NCBI RefSeq assembly: GCF_037154075.1
Contig: NZ_JBANRJ010000001.1
Location: forward strand, 4,459,501 to 4,523,500
Length of the DNA stretch: 64,000 nucleotides
Direction of reading: 5' to 3'
DNA from: Sphingobium aromaticiconvertens
Lineage (GTDB): Bacteria; Pseudomonadota; Alphaproteobacteria; Sphingomonadales; Sphingomonadaceae
Part shown: positions 16,980 through 24,881 of the stretch, piece by piece
Layout of the letters: every line of letters begins with the position of its first letter
Position numbering within the stretch: position 1 is the first letter of the stretch
The notes under the pieces: model-generated
Told to the model about the DNA's origin: nothing
What the model saw: only the letters and a program-made list of their open reading frames with translations
Database searches by the model: none
Position numbers and translations under genes: made by a program

Positions 16980-18677
16980 TCAATAAGCAGCCCAGGACGA
17001 ATATTCAGCATAATTGGGCGCTTCGGTCGCATTCTTGTCCGGATCCACGGGCACCTGGATGACGGCGGGCCTGCCGCACGCCAAGGCGCGAACGATGGCC
17101 GGCGCAATATCCTCGTCCCGTTCGACAAATTCGCCATGCGCGCCAAAGCCTTCGGCAATCTTGTCGAAGCGCACCTGCTTGCCCCAATGCGCTTCTGTCT
17201 CCGGCGATCCCTCGCCAAAGGCGCGGCGATAGACGCCGACCTCAAGACCCCATGCATAATCGGAGCTGATGATGATGATCACCGGCAACTTCTTGCGGAC
17301 TGCCGTTTCCAGCTCCGAAATATGGAACATGATCGAGGAGTCCCCCGTGATCAGCATGACCGGCCGCTGGCCACCTGTCGCGATCGCTGCGCCAATCGCA
17401 TAGGGAAGACCGGTGCCCAGATGCCCCAGATTTTGATTCCACATCACGTCATGGGGGGTCGCCTGCGAATAGGTCCAGGTGAAGATGGTGATGGAACCGC
17501 CATCGCGCACCATGATCCCATCCCTGGGGAAAGCCTGCGTCGCCTCCGTCACCAGCCGTGCGGTGTGGACGGGCATTGTGCCGCGCGGCGCGGATTCCGC
17601 GAGTTCCGCTTTAAAGATCGCCTGCGTCTCGATCCACGCATGCAGGCCCGGCGAAGGCACGCGCGGGACAGCCTTCAGCGCCTCCACCAGTTGCGGAACC
17701 ACGTCGCGCAGGTCGCCGAGCAGCGGCACATGAATCTTGCGGTTGACGCCGAAGGCCAGCGGATCGCGCTCGACATAGATCCACTTGCGGTCGGCATCAC
17801 CCGCAGCCCAGTGGCGGCCAAGCCCGAAATGCAGCGGCTCACCCAGTTCGGTGCCGATGGCGATGACCAGATCGGATGCCTCCACCGCCGCAATCGCACT
17901 GGGCGAAAAGCCATAGGAGAAAGTGCGGTCCTCCATCCCCTTGATGAAGGCGGTGCCACCCGACGTCTGGATGATCGGACATGCCATAGCCTGCGCCAAC
18001 GCACGCACGCTTTCATGCGGGCGCGCCGTGAAGATGCCATGGCCCGCCAGGATGATCGGCTGTTTCGCTTCGCCAATCAGCTTCACCGCCGCCTCGACCA
18101 TCGGCGCACTCGCCCCCTGATGGATCAGGCGATAGTCGTCGGGGGCCTGCAACGGCTCCCAATCAGGCATTTCCTGCAACACATGGATCGGAATCTCGAC
18201 ATAGACCGGCCCCGGCTTGCCCGACTGGCAGACGCGTAGCGCTTCGCGCATCACTTCATCGGCCTGATGGGCATATTCGATCACGCCGACATATTTCATC
18301 GCCGCTTCGAAATATTGGGGCTGGCTGATATATTGGATGCGCCCACGCTTCACCCGGTGCTCGGCCTCTCGCCCGCGATTGCCCGCCAGAAAAATAGTCG
18401 GCGAATTCTCCTTCGCCGCGACGATCGCCGCTGCCGCCAGATTGGCAACGCCCGGCCCCATGGTCCCGAAACAGACGCCCGGCTTGCCGGTCATCCGCGA
18501 CCAGGCATCGGCCATGAAGGCACCCGATTGTTCATGATGGGGCGCAACCACATTCCACCCGCGCCGCTCCGCCTGCACCGCCATATGCACGAAACCCGGA
18601 TCGGGAATGCCGAACAACGTGTTGATTCCCTCTGCCTCCAGCAAATGCAGGATGCGCTCATAAACCGGCGTGCCCAT
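16980..18677 (-). CDS. Thiamine diphosphate-dependent enzyme (acetolactate synthase/decarboxylase superfamily)
   Basis: A 565-residue ThDP enzyme with N-terminal pyrimidine-binding, central and C-terminal pyrophosphate-binding domains. The catalytic glutamate is Glu49 in HHEQSG. The metal/diphosphate motif starts ITGDSSIMF, with SSDYAWG where most family members have NNGG(Y/I); the Asp keeps a metal ligand but the Asn pair is gone. ATG at 18677 has AGAGGA seven bases upstream and is preferred over TTG at 18683. The family makes or breaks C-C bonds next to a carbonyl (lyases, decarboxylases, acyloin synthases). With SDRs, a dioxygenase and a SnoaL-like protein it probably cleaves or decarboxylates an intermediate of an unrecognised pathway. 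Confidence 0.85.
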   Translation of the reverse strand: MGTPVYERILHLLEAEGINTLFGIPDPGFVHMAVQAERRGWNVVAPHHEQSGAFMADAWSRMTGKPGVCFGTMGPGVANLAAAAIVAAKENSPTIFLAGNRGREAEHRVKRGRIQYISQPQYFEAAMKYVGVIEYAHQADEVMREALRVCQSGKPGPVYVEIPIHVLQEMPDWEPLQAPDDYRLIHQGASAPMVEAAVKLIGEAKQPIILAGHGIFTARPHESVRALAQAMACPIIQTSGGTAFIKGMEDRTFSYGFSPSAIAAVEASDLVIAIGTELGEPLHFGLGRHWAAGDADRKWIYVERDPLAFGVNRKIHVPLLGDLRDVVPQLVEALKAVPRVPSPGLHAWIETQAIFKAELAESAPRGTMPVHTARLVTEATQAFPRDGIMVRDGGSITIFTWTYSQATPHDVMWNQNLGHLGTGLPYAIGAAIATGGQRPVMLITGDSSIMFHISELETAVRKKLPVIIIISSDYAWGLEVGVYRRAFGEGSPETEAHWGKQVRFDKIAEGFGAHGEFVERDEDIAPAIVRALACGRPAVIQVPVDPDKNATEAPNYAEYSSWAAY

Positions 18678-18855
18678 AGTCAATCCTCTGCCCTTTTTGT
18701 CATGTGTTCCGGTGGCAACTCATCGCCCCACCGCTACGAATCACATGCCCATCGACTTATGCTAACAAGGTGTTCAGAGTGGCACGCAATACAACCGCCT
18801 GTCGATGCTGTTTGCAGCCGCACAGGATTTGAAAAATTGAGAGGATGAGGACAGC
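18678..18855. promoter_or_regulatory. Divergent promoter region, ThDP enzyme / SnoaL-like gene
   Basis: This 178-base gap contains the third operator-like copy at 18760-18779 (TGCTAACAAGGTGTTCAGAG), in inverse orientation to copies 1 and 2. I saw no clean -35/-10 pair and no hairpin. Confidence 0.45.
18760..18779. promoter_or_regulatory. Operator-like repeat, copy 3 (inverse orientation)
   Basis: TGCTAACAAGGTGTTCAGAG aligned to the reverse complement of copy 1 matches at 15 of 20 positions. The conserved parts are TGCTA and GTGTTCAG. It lies between the divergent ThDP and SnoaL-like genes, so one regulator could control both arms of the cluster. Confidence 0.5.
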
Positions 18856-19344
18856 ATGCCAACATTCACCCAGGAAAATGCCCTGTCCGTACTCATAATC
18901 CAGCAGCTCGTCGCGGACTGGGGTTATGATCTGGACATCCATGGCGGCATGAATGTCGCAGCCCTGTGCACGGCGGATTGCCACTATCTCGTCGGCGGCA
19001 CGCTGCACCAGGGACATGAGCCGATCACCAAATTCTACACCGCCCGCAACGAGCGCGTCGCGATCCAGCAGAAGGATGGCATCCGCACGCAGCGGCACAC
19101 GATCACCAACCATCGGATGACGTTCACGGATGCCAACAATGCCGCGGCGACCTTCATCCTGGTCAACTATTCGGGTGAAGGAAAAGCACCCATCCTCAAC
19201 CTGGTTGGTCCGACGATCGTTGCGGATTGCCGCATGGAGTTCCGGCGGGATGCGGACGGGGAATGGCGCATCTCGCTGTTCGACAGCACGCCGTTATTCA
19301 TCGGCAACGACCCGTTCCTGAACGCGTCCGTCGTCAAGAAGTAA
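18856..19344 (+). CDS. SnoaL/NTF2-like protein
   Basis: A 162-residue cytoplasmic protein of the NTF2-like fold (SnoaL-type; also used by ring-hydroxylase beta subunits, bile-acid dehydratases and polyketide cyclases). The opening helix LIIQQLVADWGYDLDIHGGMNVAALCTADCHYLVGG is the usual pocket-forming segment. GAGGA upstream supports the start. Members may be catalytic (dehydratase, isomerase) or just bind ligand. It is followed by a TIM-barrel isomerase-like gene after a 29-base gap, so the two are probably co-transcribed. Confidence 0.75.
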   Translation: MPTFTQENALSVLIIQQLVADWGYDLDIHGGMNVAALCTADCHYLVGGTLHQGHEPITKFYTARNERVAIQQKDGIRTQRHTITNHRMTFTDANNAAATFILVNYSGEGKAPILNLVGPTIVADCRMEFRRDADGEWRISLFDSTPLFIGNDPFLNASVVKK

Positions 19345-19373
19345 GGATCAGCGGGGCGAGGGAGGAAGCGGAT

Positions 19374-20186
19374 ATGCATCGTCTGGGCATCGAACTACTC
19401 AGCGTCTTCAGCATGCCGCCAGTGGACCATGTCACATTGGCGGCGGATCTCGGCTGCGACTGCATTTCGCTGGGCCTCACCAACACCGACTATAATCCGC
19501 ACGGCTACGCCCCCTTTTCCCTGCGGGACGATCTGGCGCTGCGACGGGAGACGAAGGCAGCGATGCGCGACCGGGGGATCGCGATCTCGCTCGGTGAGGG
19601 ATGCCTGATCCGTCCCGGCATCGGCGCAAAGGACATGGCGGCCGACATGGATATCCTGGCCGAACTGGGCTGCGAGCGGATCAACACGCTCAGCATCGAT
19701 CGCGACCCCGCCCGCAGCCTCGACGAATTCGCCCTCTTTGCAGAGATGGTGGCGGAGCGCGGCATGGTGTCCACGATCGAGCTGGTGCCAACCCTGCCCA
19801 TCGGAACACTCGACAAGGCGTTGGCCACGCTGACGCATGTCGGACGCCCCGACCTCCGCCTCCTGCTCGACACGATGCACCTGCGACGCTTGCGGATTAC
19901 GCCTGAGCAGATCGCCGCGATCGACCCGGCGCTGATCGACTATGTGCAACTGTGCGACGCGCCAGACAGCCTGACTGACAAGGACTATATGTACGCGGCG
20001 GTGCAGGAGCGGATGGTGCCGGGCGAAGGCGATGTGCCGCTAAGCGACTATATCGCAGTATTGCCCTCCGATATCACTTATGCCCTCGAAGTGCCGCTCA
20101 GCGCTCAGGCGGAAGCGGGTGTTGGTCCGCAAGTTCGGGTCGGCCGCTGCGTGGAGGCGGCACGACGCCTGCTTGGCGATGCCTGA
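19374..20186 (+). CDS. Sugar phosphate isomerase/epimerase-like TIM-barrel protein
   Basis: A 270-residue protein of the xylose-isomerase-like TIM-barrel family (AP endonuclease 2 superfamily). Family features include an early LGIELLSVF strand, STIELVPTLPIGTLDKALATLTHVGRPDLRLLLDTMHLRRL in mid-protein with the metal-ligand Glu and Asp/His, and VQLCDAP. A strong GGAGG before the ATG at 19374 rejects the longer frame from 19227. Such proteins isomerise, epimerise or cleave sugars and cyclic polyols, and some act in C-glycoside or aromatic breakdown. It is the last gene of the plus-strand arm. Confidence 0.8.
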   Translation: MHRLGIELLSVFSMPPVDHVTLAADLGCDCISLGLTNTDYNPHGYAPFSLRDDLALRRETKAAMRDRGIAISLGEGCLIRPGIGAKDMAADMDILAELGCERINTLSIDRDPARSLDEFALFAEMVAERGMVSTIELVPTLPIGTLDKALATLTHVGRPDLRLLLDTMHLRRLRITPEQIAAIDPALIDYVQLCDAPDSLTDKDYMYAAVQERMVPGEGDVPLSDYIAVLPSDITYALEVPLSAQAEAGVGPQVRVGRCVEAARRLLGDA

Positions 20187-20381
20187 ATGATAAAATTGCA
20201 GGGTTCTACCGGGGTTCAAGGATCAGCGCGGATCACCCTGGCGGTACAATCCCGCATGCCGCCATTGCTTTTTTTCGCGCAAGGGCCTAACGGGCGTCCC
20301 TTGCCGTGGAATAGACCCGGCTCCATGCGTTAACACTCGACAGGATGGTTGGGTAAAACGCCTGCCATTGATCGAGAACAC

Positions 20382-22220
20382 ATGCCTTTTACCACTCTGC
20401 CCACGCTTCTTCAGGAAGCGCTCTCCGCTCGTGGCTATGCCGCGCCCACCCCCGTTCAGGCAGCCGTGCTGGAGGATGAGGCCAAGGGCCGCGACATGAT
20501 CGTGTCCGCCCAGACCGGGTCGGGCAAAACCGTCGCCTTCGGCCTTGCCATGGCCGACGACCTGCTGGCCGACCATGGCCGCGCCCATCCTGCTGGCGCG
20601 CCGCTGGCCCTCATCATCGCACCGACCCGCGAACTGGCATTGCAGGTCAGCCGCGAGCTGATCTGGCTCTATGGCGATGCCGGTGCGCGTATCGCCACCT
20701 GCGTCGGCGGCATGGACGCCGCCAAGGAGCGCCGCGCGCTCGGCTATGGCGCGCAGATCGTCGTCGGCACGCCGGGCCGCCTGCGCGACCATCTGGAGCG
20801 TGGCGCACTCGACCTGTCCTCGCTCAAGGTTGCTGTCCTCGACGAAGCCGACGAGATGCTCGACATGGGCTTCCGCGAGGAACTGGAAGGCATTTTGGAT
20901 GCCACGCCCGAAGGCCGCCGCACGCTGCTTTTCTCGGCGACCATGCCAAAGCCGATCGCCGCCCTCGCCAGACGCTATCAGCGCGACGCCCTGCATATCA
21001 CCACCGTCGGGCAAGAGCGCGGCCATGGCGACATCGCCTATCAGGCGATGACCATCGCGCCTTCGGACATCGAAAAGGCGGTGGTCAACCTGCTACGCTA
21101 TCATGACGCCGAAACCGCAATGCTGTTCTGCGCCACCCGCGACAATGTCCGCCATCTGCACGCCAGCCTGACCGAGCGCGGTTTTGGCGCGGTGGCGCTA
21201 TCGGGTGAGCATAGCCAGAATGAGCGCAACGCCGCATTGCAGGCACTGCGCGACCGCCGCGCCCGCGTCTGCGTTGCCACCGACGTTGCCGCGCGCGGCA
21301 TCGATCTACCCTCGCTGACGCTGGTCGTGCATGTCGAACTGCCCCGCGACGCCGAAACGCTTCAGCACCGTTCGGGCCGTACTGGCCGCGCGGGCAAGAA
21401 AGGCACCGCCGTCCTGCTGGTTCCCTATTCGCGCCGCCGCCGGGTCGAGGGCATGTTGCGCGGGGCCAAGATCAATGCCGAGTGGATCAACGCCCCCACG
21501 GCCGAGGATATTCGCGGCAAGGATCGCGAGCGCCTGATGGCCGCCCTGCTCGAACAGGTCGAGCTGGAAGAGGATGACGTGGCGATCGGCGCAGAGTTGC
21601 TCACCAAGCGTCCGCCTGAGGAAATCGCCGCCCTGCTGGTCCGCGCCCACCGCGCCTCCATGCCCAGCCCGGAGGAGTTGGTGGACGCCAGCAGTGGCCC
21701 GGCCCCGCGCGACGGGCCACGCCCCGGCTTCGAGGATACCGCCTGGTTCCGCATGCCCATCGGTCGCCGAGACAATGCCGATCCGCGCTGGATCCTGCCG
21801 CTGCTCTGCCGCCGGGGTCACATCACCCGCGACCAGATCGGCGCGATCCGCATCACCGGCAATGAAACGCTGTTCGAAATCCGTGGAGAAAGCGCCGGAC
21901 GCTTCATGGCCTCGGTCAAGCGCACCGCGCAGCAGGATGGTGACGAGGAAAATGCCCTGATCATCGAAGCGGTGCAGGGTGCCCCGCGCGAGGAAGCACG
22001 GCAGAACCGTCGCGAAGGCCGCGCCAATGACGGCCCGCCGCAGCGCCGCTATGACGCACGCCCGACGCTGGGCGCACGCCCTAACGCGCCCGGTCGTCCC
22101 GCCGGCGCCCGCCCGCCCTTCAAGGGCAAGCCGGGTGGTGGCGGCAAACCCTTTGGTGGCAAACCATCGGGCGGAAAGCCTTCCGGCGGAAAGCCCTATA
22201 AGGCGAAGCGTCCGGACTAA
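20382..22220 (+). CDS. DEAD-box ATP-dependent RNA helicase
   Basis: A 612-residue helicase: Q motif APTPVQ at 21-26, Walker A AQTGSGKT at 43-50, PTRELALQ at 81-88, TPGR at 130-133, DEAD at 154-157, SAT, then the second RecA domain with HRSGRTGRAGKKG. A DbpA-type RNA-binding domain follows (RDNADPRWILPLLCRRGHITRDQIGAIRI...). A basic glycine-rich tail has repeated GGKPSGGKP units ending in KAKRPD. This is the CsdA/DeaD layout, used for ribosome assembly and RNA unfolding. ATG at 20382 chosen over TTG at 20349. The 195-base leader holds a 7-base-stem hairpin (20279-20304). Confidence 0.92.
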   Translation: MPFTTLPTLLQEALSARGYAAPTPVQAAVLEDEAKGRDMIVSAQTGSGKTVAFGLAMADDLLADHGRAHPAGAPLALIIAPTRELALQVSRELIWLYGDAGARIATCVGGMDAAKERRALGYGAQIVVGTPGRLRDHLERGALDLSSLKVAVLDEADEMLDMGFREELEGILDATPEGRRTLLFSATMPKPIAALARRYQRDALHITTVGQERGHGDIAYQAMTIAPSDIEKAVVNLLRYHDAETAMLFCATRDNVRHLHASLTERGFGAVALSGEHSQNERNAALQALRDRRARVCVATDVAARGIDLPSLTLVVHVELPRDAETLQHRSGRTGRAGKKGTAVLLVPYSRRRRVEGMLRGAKINAEWINAPTAEDIRGKDRERLMAALLEQVELEEDDVAIGAELLTKRPPEEIAALLVRAHRASMPSPEELVDASSGPAPRDGPRPGFEDTAWFRMPIGRRDNADPRWILPLLCRRGHITRDQIGAIRITGNETLFEIRGESAGRFMASVKRTAQQDGDEENALIIEAVQGAPREEARQNRREGRANDGPPQRRYDARPTLGARPNAPGRPAGARPPFKGKPGGGGKPFGGKPSGGKPSGGKPYKAKRPD

Positions 22221-22235
22221 GAATCCGGCGCGCCA

Positions 22236-22694
22236 ATGCCCCGCATCCTGGTCGATGCCGACGCCTGCCCTGTGAAGGAAGAGGTTTATAAGGTCGCCTT
22301 TCGTCACGAGGTGCCGGTCACGATCGTCGCCAACGCGCCCATCCGCGTGCCACCCCATCCGCTGGTGGCGCGCGAGGTGGTGAGCGATGGCTTCGACGCG
22401 GCGGATGACTGGATCGCCGAGCGTGCGGGCGCAGACGCGGTGGTCGTCACCACCGATATATTGCTCGCCGACCGCTGCCTGAAAGCAGGCGCGGTGGTGA
22501 TCGCCCCCACCGGCAAACCCTTCACCACCGCCTCGATCGGCAGCGCCGTCGCCACCCGCGCGATCATGGCCGACCTGCGCGCTGGACTGGGCGAAGGGAT
22601 AGGTGGCCCCGCGCCGTTCAGTAAAACCGACCGCTCACGGTTTCTGTCGGCGTTGGATGAAGCCTTGGTACGGTTGAAGCGGCAAGGGCGCTAA
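22236..22694 (+). CDS. YaiI/YqxD family protein (UPF0178)
   Basis: A 152-residue PIN-like domain protein. It opens with the family's invariant [18 protein letters not shown], carries [13 protein letters not shown] in mid-protein and ends with [16 protein letters not shown]. The acidic residues suggest a metal-dependent nuclease fold, but no activity is established for the family. It follows the helicase by 15 bases and may be co-transcribed. Its stop codon lies in a small hairpin (22690-22704). Confidence 0.9.
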   Translation: MPRILVDADACPVKEEVYKVAFRHEVPVTIVANAPIRVPPHPLVAREVVSDGFDAADDWIAERAGADAVVVTTDILLADRCLKAGAVVIAPTGKPFTTASIGSAVATRAIMADLRAGLGEGIGGPAPFSKTDRSRFLSALDEALVRLKRQGR

Positions 22695-22829
22695 CCGCGT
22701 TAGCTTCTCGCGAAACAGCCATATCGTGCGGGAGTCTGGAATCCCGCCTTTTCGTCCGAGAGATTATTGACGGCCCGCCACGCAAAATCTTCTCTTGCGA
22801 AGCGACGCCGCACCGTCTGAATCCATTCT

Positions 22830-22856
22830 TATGTTGATGCCTGAGGCGTCAACATA
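22830..22856. promoter_or_regulatory. Palindrome upstream of ppk2
   Basis: A 27-base interrupted palindrome with perfect eight-base arms TATGTTGA and TCAACATA, and an inner GCC/GGC pair around a TGA centre. It sits 58 bases before the ppk2 ATG. It has no T-tract, so it is more like an operator than a terminator. The binding protein is unknown. Confidence 0.5.
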
Positions 22857-22913
22857 ACGTCACCATGCCGTGCCATCGTTGCGATCACCCTTCCCCGTAA
22901 AGGCTCCGCACGC

Positions 22914-23840
22914 ATGGACACGCCCCTAGGCCAGCAGGCCCTGTTCGACATGGATCGCATCAAACAGGAAATCGCCGACAGTTTCGACGAAGAACTGGAG
23001 ATGGAAATCGACGAGAGCCGTCTTGAGGAAATGCTCGCCGACCTGTCCGATCATCCGGATCGCGAGCAGATGGACCGACGGACCTATTTTCGTGAACTGT
23101 TCCGGCTTCAACATGAACTGGTCCGGTTGCAGGACTGGGTCCAGCACAAGGGGCTGAAGGTCGTCGTCATCTTCGAGGGGCGCGATTCCGCGGGCAAGGG
23201 CGGCGCGATCAAGCGGATCACCCAGCGCCTCAACCCCCGCGTCTGCCGGGTCGCCGCGCTGCCCGCACCCAATGAGCGGGAACGCAGCCAATGGTATTTT
23301 CAACGCTACGCCGCGCATTTGCCCGCCGCTGGAGAAATCGTGCTGTTCGACCGTAGCTGGTATAATCGCGCCGGGGTCGAGCGAGTGATGGGCTTCTGCA
23401 ACGAGGAGGAGGTGGAGGAGTTTTTTCGCTCCGTCCCCGAATTTGAACGGATGCTGGTCCGGTCGGGCATATTGCTGCTTAAATATTGGTTCTCGATCAC
23501 CGACGAGGAGCAGCAGTTCCGCTTCAACATGCGTATCCACGATCCGCTGAAACAGTGGAAGCTGTCACCGATGGACGTGGAATCGCGGCGTCGCTGGGAG
23601 GATTATACCCGCGCGAAGGAAGCGATGATGGAACGCACCCATATTGCCGAAGCGCCCTGGTGGGTGGTCGAGGCAGTGGATAAGAAGCGCGCGCGGCTCA
23701 ACTGCATCGCCCATTTACTGGACCAGATCCCCTATGAGGATGTGCCCAAACCGCTCGTGACCCTGCCCGATCGGGCGCGGCATGACGACTATATCCGCAA
23801 TCCGGTTCCGACCGAAATGATTGTGCCGGACCGCTTCTGA
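22914..23840 (+). CDS. ppk2: Polyphosphate kinase 2 family protein
   Basis: A 308-residue P-loop kinase using polyphosphate. Walker A GRDSAGKGG is at 89-97, Walker B/lid FDRSWYNR at 145-152, and WYFQRYAAHLPAAGEIVLFDRSWYNRAGVERVMGF is nearly the family consensus. The length fits a one-domain PPK2. Sequence alone does not decide between making GTP/ATP from polyphosphate and the reverse. An acidic N-terminal extension (about residues 15-50) is present. It faces, tail to tail, the PiT/CorA-like pair, giving a small phosphate-and-cation neighbourhood. Confidence 0.92.
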   Translation: MDTPLGQQALFDMDRIKQEIADSFDEELEMEIDESRLEEMLADLSDHPDREQMDRRTYFRELFRLQHELVRLQDWVQHKGLKVVVIFEGRDSAGKGGAIKRITQRLNPRVCRVAALPAPNERERSQWYFQRYAAHLPAAGEIVLFDRSWYNRAGVERVMGFCNEEEVEEFFRSVPEFERMLVRSGILLLKYWFSITDEEQQFRFNMRIHDPLKQWKLSPMDVESRRRWEDYTRAKEAMMERTHIAEAPWWVVEAVDKKRARLNCIAHLLDQIPYEDVPKPLVTLPDRARHDDYIRNPVPTEMIVPDRF

Positions 23841-23854
23841 TCTGATGAAGGCCG

Positions 23855-24856
23855 TTATCGCCGCATGAAGCCCATCCAGCGCAGCAGGAAATAGGTGATG
23901 GCAGCGGCGGCGGCGGCCAGCAGCGTCGCCGCTATCGTGCCGTGCGGCGTCTGGGCGAACGGCAAGCCGCCAGTGTTCATCCCGAATATGCCGGTGACGA
24001 GCGTTGCAGGCAACATCAGCGCGGTGATGATCGACAATATGTAGAGATTCTGGTTGGTCCGCTGGGCTTCCTGTATGTCCAGTTCCTCCCGCAACAGGCG
24101 CAACTGGCCCTGCACGCCCAATATGTCGGCGTCGAGCGATTGCAGGCGCTGCACCAATTCTTCCACCGTGGGCAACAGCGTTGCGGGCAGATCCTTGTCC
24201 TGCTCCAGCCGCTGAAAGACGCCGCGCATACCCGATAGCAACCGGTGAAGTTGCGCCAATCGCCGCCGGATGCCGATCAGGTCGCGGGCCGTGGGCGGAT
24301 GATGCCCGTCCAGAAAGGCGTCCTCCGCCCGCTGCACGTCCGCGCTCAAGGCGCGGCTGATGTCGGCGATATTCTCGGTAATGGCGCCGACCAGCAGGTC
24401 CAGCGCCTGCGCAGGACCAGTGGCTGCGGCGCCGCGTTCCAGCCGGTGCCGGGCGATGTCGGCAGAGCGCAGCGGATGCAACCTTGTGGTCAGCATCAGC
24501 GTAGGGCTGAGCGCGATACGCAGGGCGCCGACCCGCGCGGTGTCAGCCACGTCGAAGTCCCGCTCGAAATCGTGCAGCACGCAGCCCATAACATCGCCAT
24601 CGACCAGCGCGCGCTGATGCGTATCGGTCGACAGTAGCAATTCCCGCACAGCGAGGGGCAGCGCCTCCACCCCTTCGATCCAACGCCGCGTGCCATGATC
24701 GGCAAGGTTCAGGTGGAGCCAGCGGAAGCTGCCTGCGGGCGGGCTGTCGCAAATCTGGACCGGGCAGGAACCCTCCGCCGTGAAGTCGATGCCCCATATC
24801 AACCCCGGCCCCATGCCGGTCAGCGGCACGGAGTCGCGGAACAATGGATCATCCAT
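23855..24856 (-). CDS. CorA-family metal transporter (ZntB-like)
   Basis: A 333-residue protein with a long soluble N-terminal domain with coiled-coil helices (about 180-270) and two C-terminal membrane spans. The pore signature is FGMNTGGLPF, i.e. the CorA GMN motif; the Pro-Phe that follows and lack of the usual MPE suggest the ZntB branch (zinc or other divalent ions). It follows the PiT gene by 25 bases on the same strand and is likely co-transcribed. The ion is inferred, not shown. Confidence 0.87.
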   Translation of the reverse strand: MDDPLFRDSVPLTGMGPGLIWGIDFTAEGSCPVQICDSPPAGSFRWLHLNLADHGTRRWIEGVEALPLAVRELLLSTDTHQRALVDGDVMGCVLHDFERDFDVADTARVGALRIALSPTLMLTTRLHPLRSADIARHRLERGAAATGPAQALDLLVGAITENIADISRALSADVQRAEDAFLDGHHPPTARDLIGIRRRLAQLHRLLSGMRGVFQRLEQDKDLPATLLPTVEELVQRLQSLDADILGVQGQLRLLREELDIQEAQRTNQNLYILSIITALMLPATLVTGIFGMNTGGLPFAQTPHGTIAATLLAAAAAAITYFLLRWMGFMRR

Positions 24857-24881
24857 CTTAGCCGTGGGGCGCTCCTTCCGA

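Noticed and set aside
20279..20304. Hairpin GCAAGGG/CCCTTGC before the helicase gene as a terminator
   Set aside because: The T-run lies on its 5' side on the plus strand, so it cannot be a terminator for the isomerase gene; at most a structured leader.
22690..22704. GCTAAC-CGC-GTTAGC at the yaiI stop as a terminator
   Set aside because: Only six-base arms and no T-tract; probably chance or a weak RNA end.
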